From Lysinibacillus sp. OF-1 (lineage in GTDB: Bacteria > Bacillota > Bacilli > Bacillales_A > Planococcaceae), in NCBI RefSeq assembly GCF_028356935.1, contig NZ_CP102798.1, forward strand, positions 1,302,001-1,366,000: a DNA stretch of 64,000 nucleotides. The letters are read 5' to 3'. The position numbers and the translations under genes were made by a program. Below are positions 62,022 through 64,000 of the stretch, in pieces (position 1 is the first letter of the stretch; each line of letters opens with the position of its first letter). The notes under the pieces are model-generated. The model searched no databases. It had not been told where the DNA came from and saw only the letters and a program-made list of their open reading frames with translations.

Positions 62022-62064
62022 TGTACCCCAAAAGTTAGATTTTTGACTCTAACTTTTGGGGACA
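62022..62064. repeat. Inverted pair resembling IS3-family ends
   Basis: TGTACCCCAAAAGTTAGA (62022-62039) and TCTAACTTTTGGGGACA (62048-62064) are inverted copies with TG...CA outer ends and only 8 bases between. IS3-family ends have similar CCCCAAAAGTT sequences. It may be a scar of an IS or a miniature element. Confidence 0.45.
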
Positions 62065-62078
62065 TCAAGGAGCCTTAT

Positions 62079-63473
62079 TTAAATCAAAAACACCGCAACT
62101 ATCGTCGTCGCAACAAGCCCAATGACCACAGGGATTAAGTTTCGTCTTGCTAGCTCAAATGGGCTCACATTACAAATGGCAGCGGCTGGAATTAATGCCC
62201 AAGGAATCAATGTTCCGCCACCAACCCAAATAGCTGTGATTTGTCCTAAAGCAGTTAATGTTGCGGTTCCTTCACCAATAGCATTGCCGAACAGACTTCC
62301 GACAGAGCCAGCTAGGGAAATTCCGGAAAAGCCTGAGCCATCTAACCCTGTAATAGCGCCAACCACTGCTAAAGTGACCACGGCAATTTCCTTTGTTAAA
62401 GGTACTACCGCAGCAAGACCAACACCAAGATCATTGACAATTCCATGTGAGGTAGCGGGTAAATGGTCACCGAGAATTTGTGTAAAGCCAGCATCTCCAA
62501 GATAGAAAAAGGCGGCAATAGGGATGACAGGTCCGAACACTTTAAAGCCGAATTGGAATCCTTGAATCAAATAGCTTGTCGTCTTTTCGAGCCCCTCAGC
62601 TTTGTGAGTAACAACACTAAGCAAAAGTAAGATGAAAACAGAAGTTCCTCCGATTAAAGCTGTTGCATCGCCGCCTTGCAATTTAAAGACAGCCATTGCA
62701 ATGACATCTAAGACGAAAGCAATGGGAATGAGTACAGCAAAAAATCGTCTTTGCCCGACAGACAGTAAATTTTCCACAATTTCATGTCTATCTTCACCAG
62801 CTTCACCGACAGTATTCAAAAGTAAGGTTCCTCGTTTCATATCTCGTCGTAAGAAAAAATAAGCAACAATTGTCGTTACAATCCCCATTGTAATGACGAG
62901 CGGAATACTAGCTGAAACGACATCACCAACAGGAATTCCAGCAGCATCAGCTGTTAGTTTTGGAGCCCCTTGTATGACAAAATCACTTGATAACGCAATA
63001 CCATGCCCAAATAAGTTCATCGCCATGGCAACGCCAAGTGCTGGGAGGCCAGCCCGAATCGCAACAGGTAATAGCACCGCCCCTAACAGTGCCACTGCAG
63101 GAGATGGCCAGAAAAACCATGAGATAAACATCATTAATAGACCAATCGTCCAATAGGCGAGTGCTGGTGTTTTAATGATCTTCGTGAAAGGTGCAACCAT
63201 AACCTCATTAATACCAGAAGTCATCATCACTCGACTCATGGCAACAATAATCGAAATAATAAGAATCGTTGATAGCAGCTCTGTAATGGCATAAATAAAG
63301 CTGTTAAACACACCACTTATGGACGAAGTGAAATCGCCAGTCGCAACAATCGCTAGCATAAAGATGCCTACTACACAAATGAGGGTGGTATCGCGACGTT
63401 TAACCATAAATCCGATGATGAGTACAATAAAAACAACATAAATCCAATGGAGAGCTGTGAATTCAATCCCCAT
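62079..63473 (-). CDS. Multi-pass membrane transporter
   Basis: The 464-residue protein has 11-12 hydrophobic segments and conserved stretches FWPSPAVALLGAVLLPVAIRAG, LFGHGIALSSDFVIQGAPK, LTKEIAVVTLAVVGAITGLDGSGFSGISLAGSVGS and IWVGGGTLIPWALIPAAAICNVSPFELARRNLIPVVIG. It looks like an ion-transporter-superfamily protein (NhaC/GntP-like), similar to B. subtilis YhfA-type transporters; the substrate is unknown. ATG 63473 has GGGGGAAA upstream. Its 3' end is duplicated at 60,293. Confidence 0.7.
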   Translation of the reverse strand: MGIEFTALHWIYVVFIVLIIGFMVKRRDTTLICVVGIFMLAIVATGDFTSSISGVFNSFIYAITELLSTILIISIIVAMSRVMMTSGINEVMVAPFTKIIKTPALAYWTIGLLMMFISWFFWPSPAVALLGAVLLPVAIRAGLPALGVAMAMNLFGHGIALSSDFVIQGAPKLTADAAGIPVGDVVSASIPLVITMGIVTTIVAYFFLRRDMKRGTLLLNTVGEAGEDRHEIVENLLSVGQRRFFAVLIPIAFVLDVIAMAVFKLQGGDATALIGGTSVFILLLLSVVTHKAEGLEKTTSYLIQGFQFGFKVFGPVIPIAAFFYLGDAGFTQILGDHLPATSHGIVNDLGVGLAAVVPLTKEIAVVTLAVVGAITGLDGSGFSGISLAGSVGSLFGNAIGEGTATLTALGQITAIWVGGGTLIPWALIPAAAICNVSPFELARRNLIPVVIGLVATTIVAVFLI

Positions 63474-63974
63474 ATGTTTCCCCCTCAATATTCTGATTCT
63501 ATAGAATATGAAGAGAAAAAAAGATGGTGATGATTTTGAAAAATTTTGACCTAGGTGAAATGCTGTGTGAATTGATAATAGAAATAATTAACTAATAATG
63601 ATGGGAAATTAAGTTATTAATGAAGTGCTCAAATTGTAAGGAGAACTTTAAGCAATCTTAACCATAGGATTTTCTAGTGTGGTTATCTACATCTTTGCAA
63701 ACTATCTCAAACGCCTCTTATTATAAACAAGTAATCAACTGAACAACCACTTTCTTAGCAAATTAAAGGGTCTCTTAAAAGATACTTGATGTTATACAAT
63801 AGTGGCGGAAAACTACACCTCAAACAAGATAATTGAAAGAAATGAATTTTTATATTAAAATACTTTTATAGATTATCGATAATCTATAATCCATAATATA
63901 TAACACCTATAGCGAATCACCCTATACACTAAACTATGTTAAAATAAAGGATATAAATTTAATGGAGTGGTTTG
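63474..63974. other. Gene-free stretch
   Basis: About 500 A/T-rich bases with no gene that I can support. Inverted TAATCTATAATCC-like repeats occur near 63,870-63,895, and TATGTTAAAATAAAG near 63,935 may hold promoter elements for the following gene. Confidence 0.4.
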
Positions 63975-64000
63975 ATGGGGTTTGATGAAAGTTCAATTTC
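63975..64000 (+). CDS. Possible gene start cut by the window edge
   Basis: ATG 63975 with GGAGTGG upstream opens a frame (MGFDESSI) running off the end. Too short to identify. Confidence 0.4.

Noticed and set aside
1-64000. CRISPR array, tRNA or rRNA genes
   Set aside because: No regularly spaced repeat-spacer pattern and no tRNA or rRNA-like sequence was seen when reading both strands.

Overview
The window is low-GC Gram-positive chromosome. The guanidine-I riboswitch with ykkCD, the Fur box, the PurR-like box, the BusR/OpuA pair, the YitT and YbfB families, strong Shine-Dalgarno sites and a PBSX-like tail module all point to Bacillaceae. The general character suggests Lysinibacillus or a close relative, but this is an inference from gene content, not from a marker gene. 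No rRNA, tRNA or CRISPR array is visible.

Bases 1-32,225 are mostly housekeeping and accessory metabolism. In order they hold: a truncated DUF418 membrane protein; a YgiB/YgiC-like pair (DUF1190 lipoprotein and glutathionylspermidine-synthase-like ATP-grasp); a YbaK/EbsC deacylase; a membrane-anchored PstS-like protein; a guanidine-I riboswitch driving the SMR pair ykkCD; an opuA glycine-betaine ABC operon with a BusR-type regulator and a strong palindromic operator; a ribA-ribD-FAD oxidoreductase-nucleotidase operon with no FMN riboswitch; a sarcosine-oxidase-like enzyme; a guanine deaminase-purine permease operon; a LysR/MFS pair; a methyltransferase with a nearby broken partial copy; a Fur-controlled siderophore ABC operon; Nudix, DUF523 and DUF4184 proteins; and two ABC export systems, one next to a TetR regulator.

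Bases about 34,047-51,388 form a phage-derived block. A control section (ImmA/IrrE-type protease, XRE repressor, Cro-like protein, antirepressor, DnaD-like protein, late regulator-like HTH) is followed by a complete contractile tail: completion protein, sheath, tube, chaperone with a -1 frameshift, short tape measure, LysM protein, hub, baseplate, fibre, XkdX, holin and M15 endolysin. No terminase, portal, capsid, head-maturation or integrase gene is present. This is the layout of an R-type (contractile) tailocin, resembling PBSX or diffocin tails, and is the most notable system in the window. Three CAAC-N5-GTTG palindromes sit on the repressor/cro promoters.

Bases 51,703-64,000 return to host genes: a methyltransferase-DedA-two-component operon with phased TTAAGA repeats; a second LysR/YbfB-type MFS pair; a YitT protein; and a large transporter. 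A near-identical 115-bp piece of the transporter's 3' end lies 1.8 kb away. The two copies flank a small cargo of a secreted, possibly bacteriocin-like protein and a 59-residue membrane peptide. An inverted pair resembling IS ends sits beside it.
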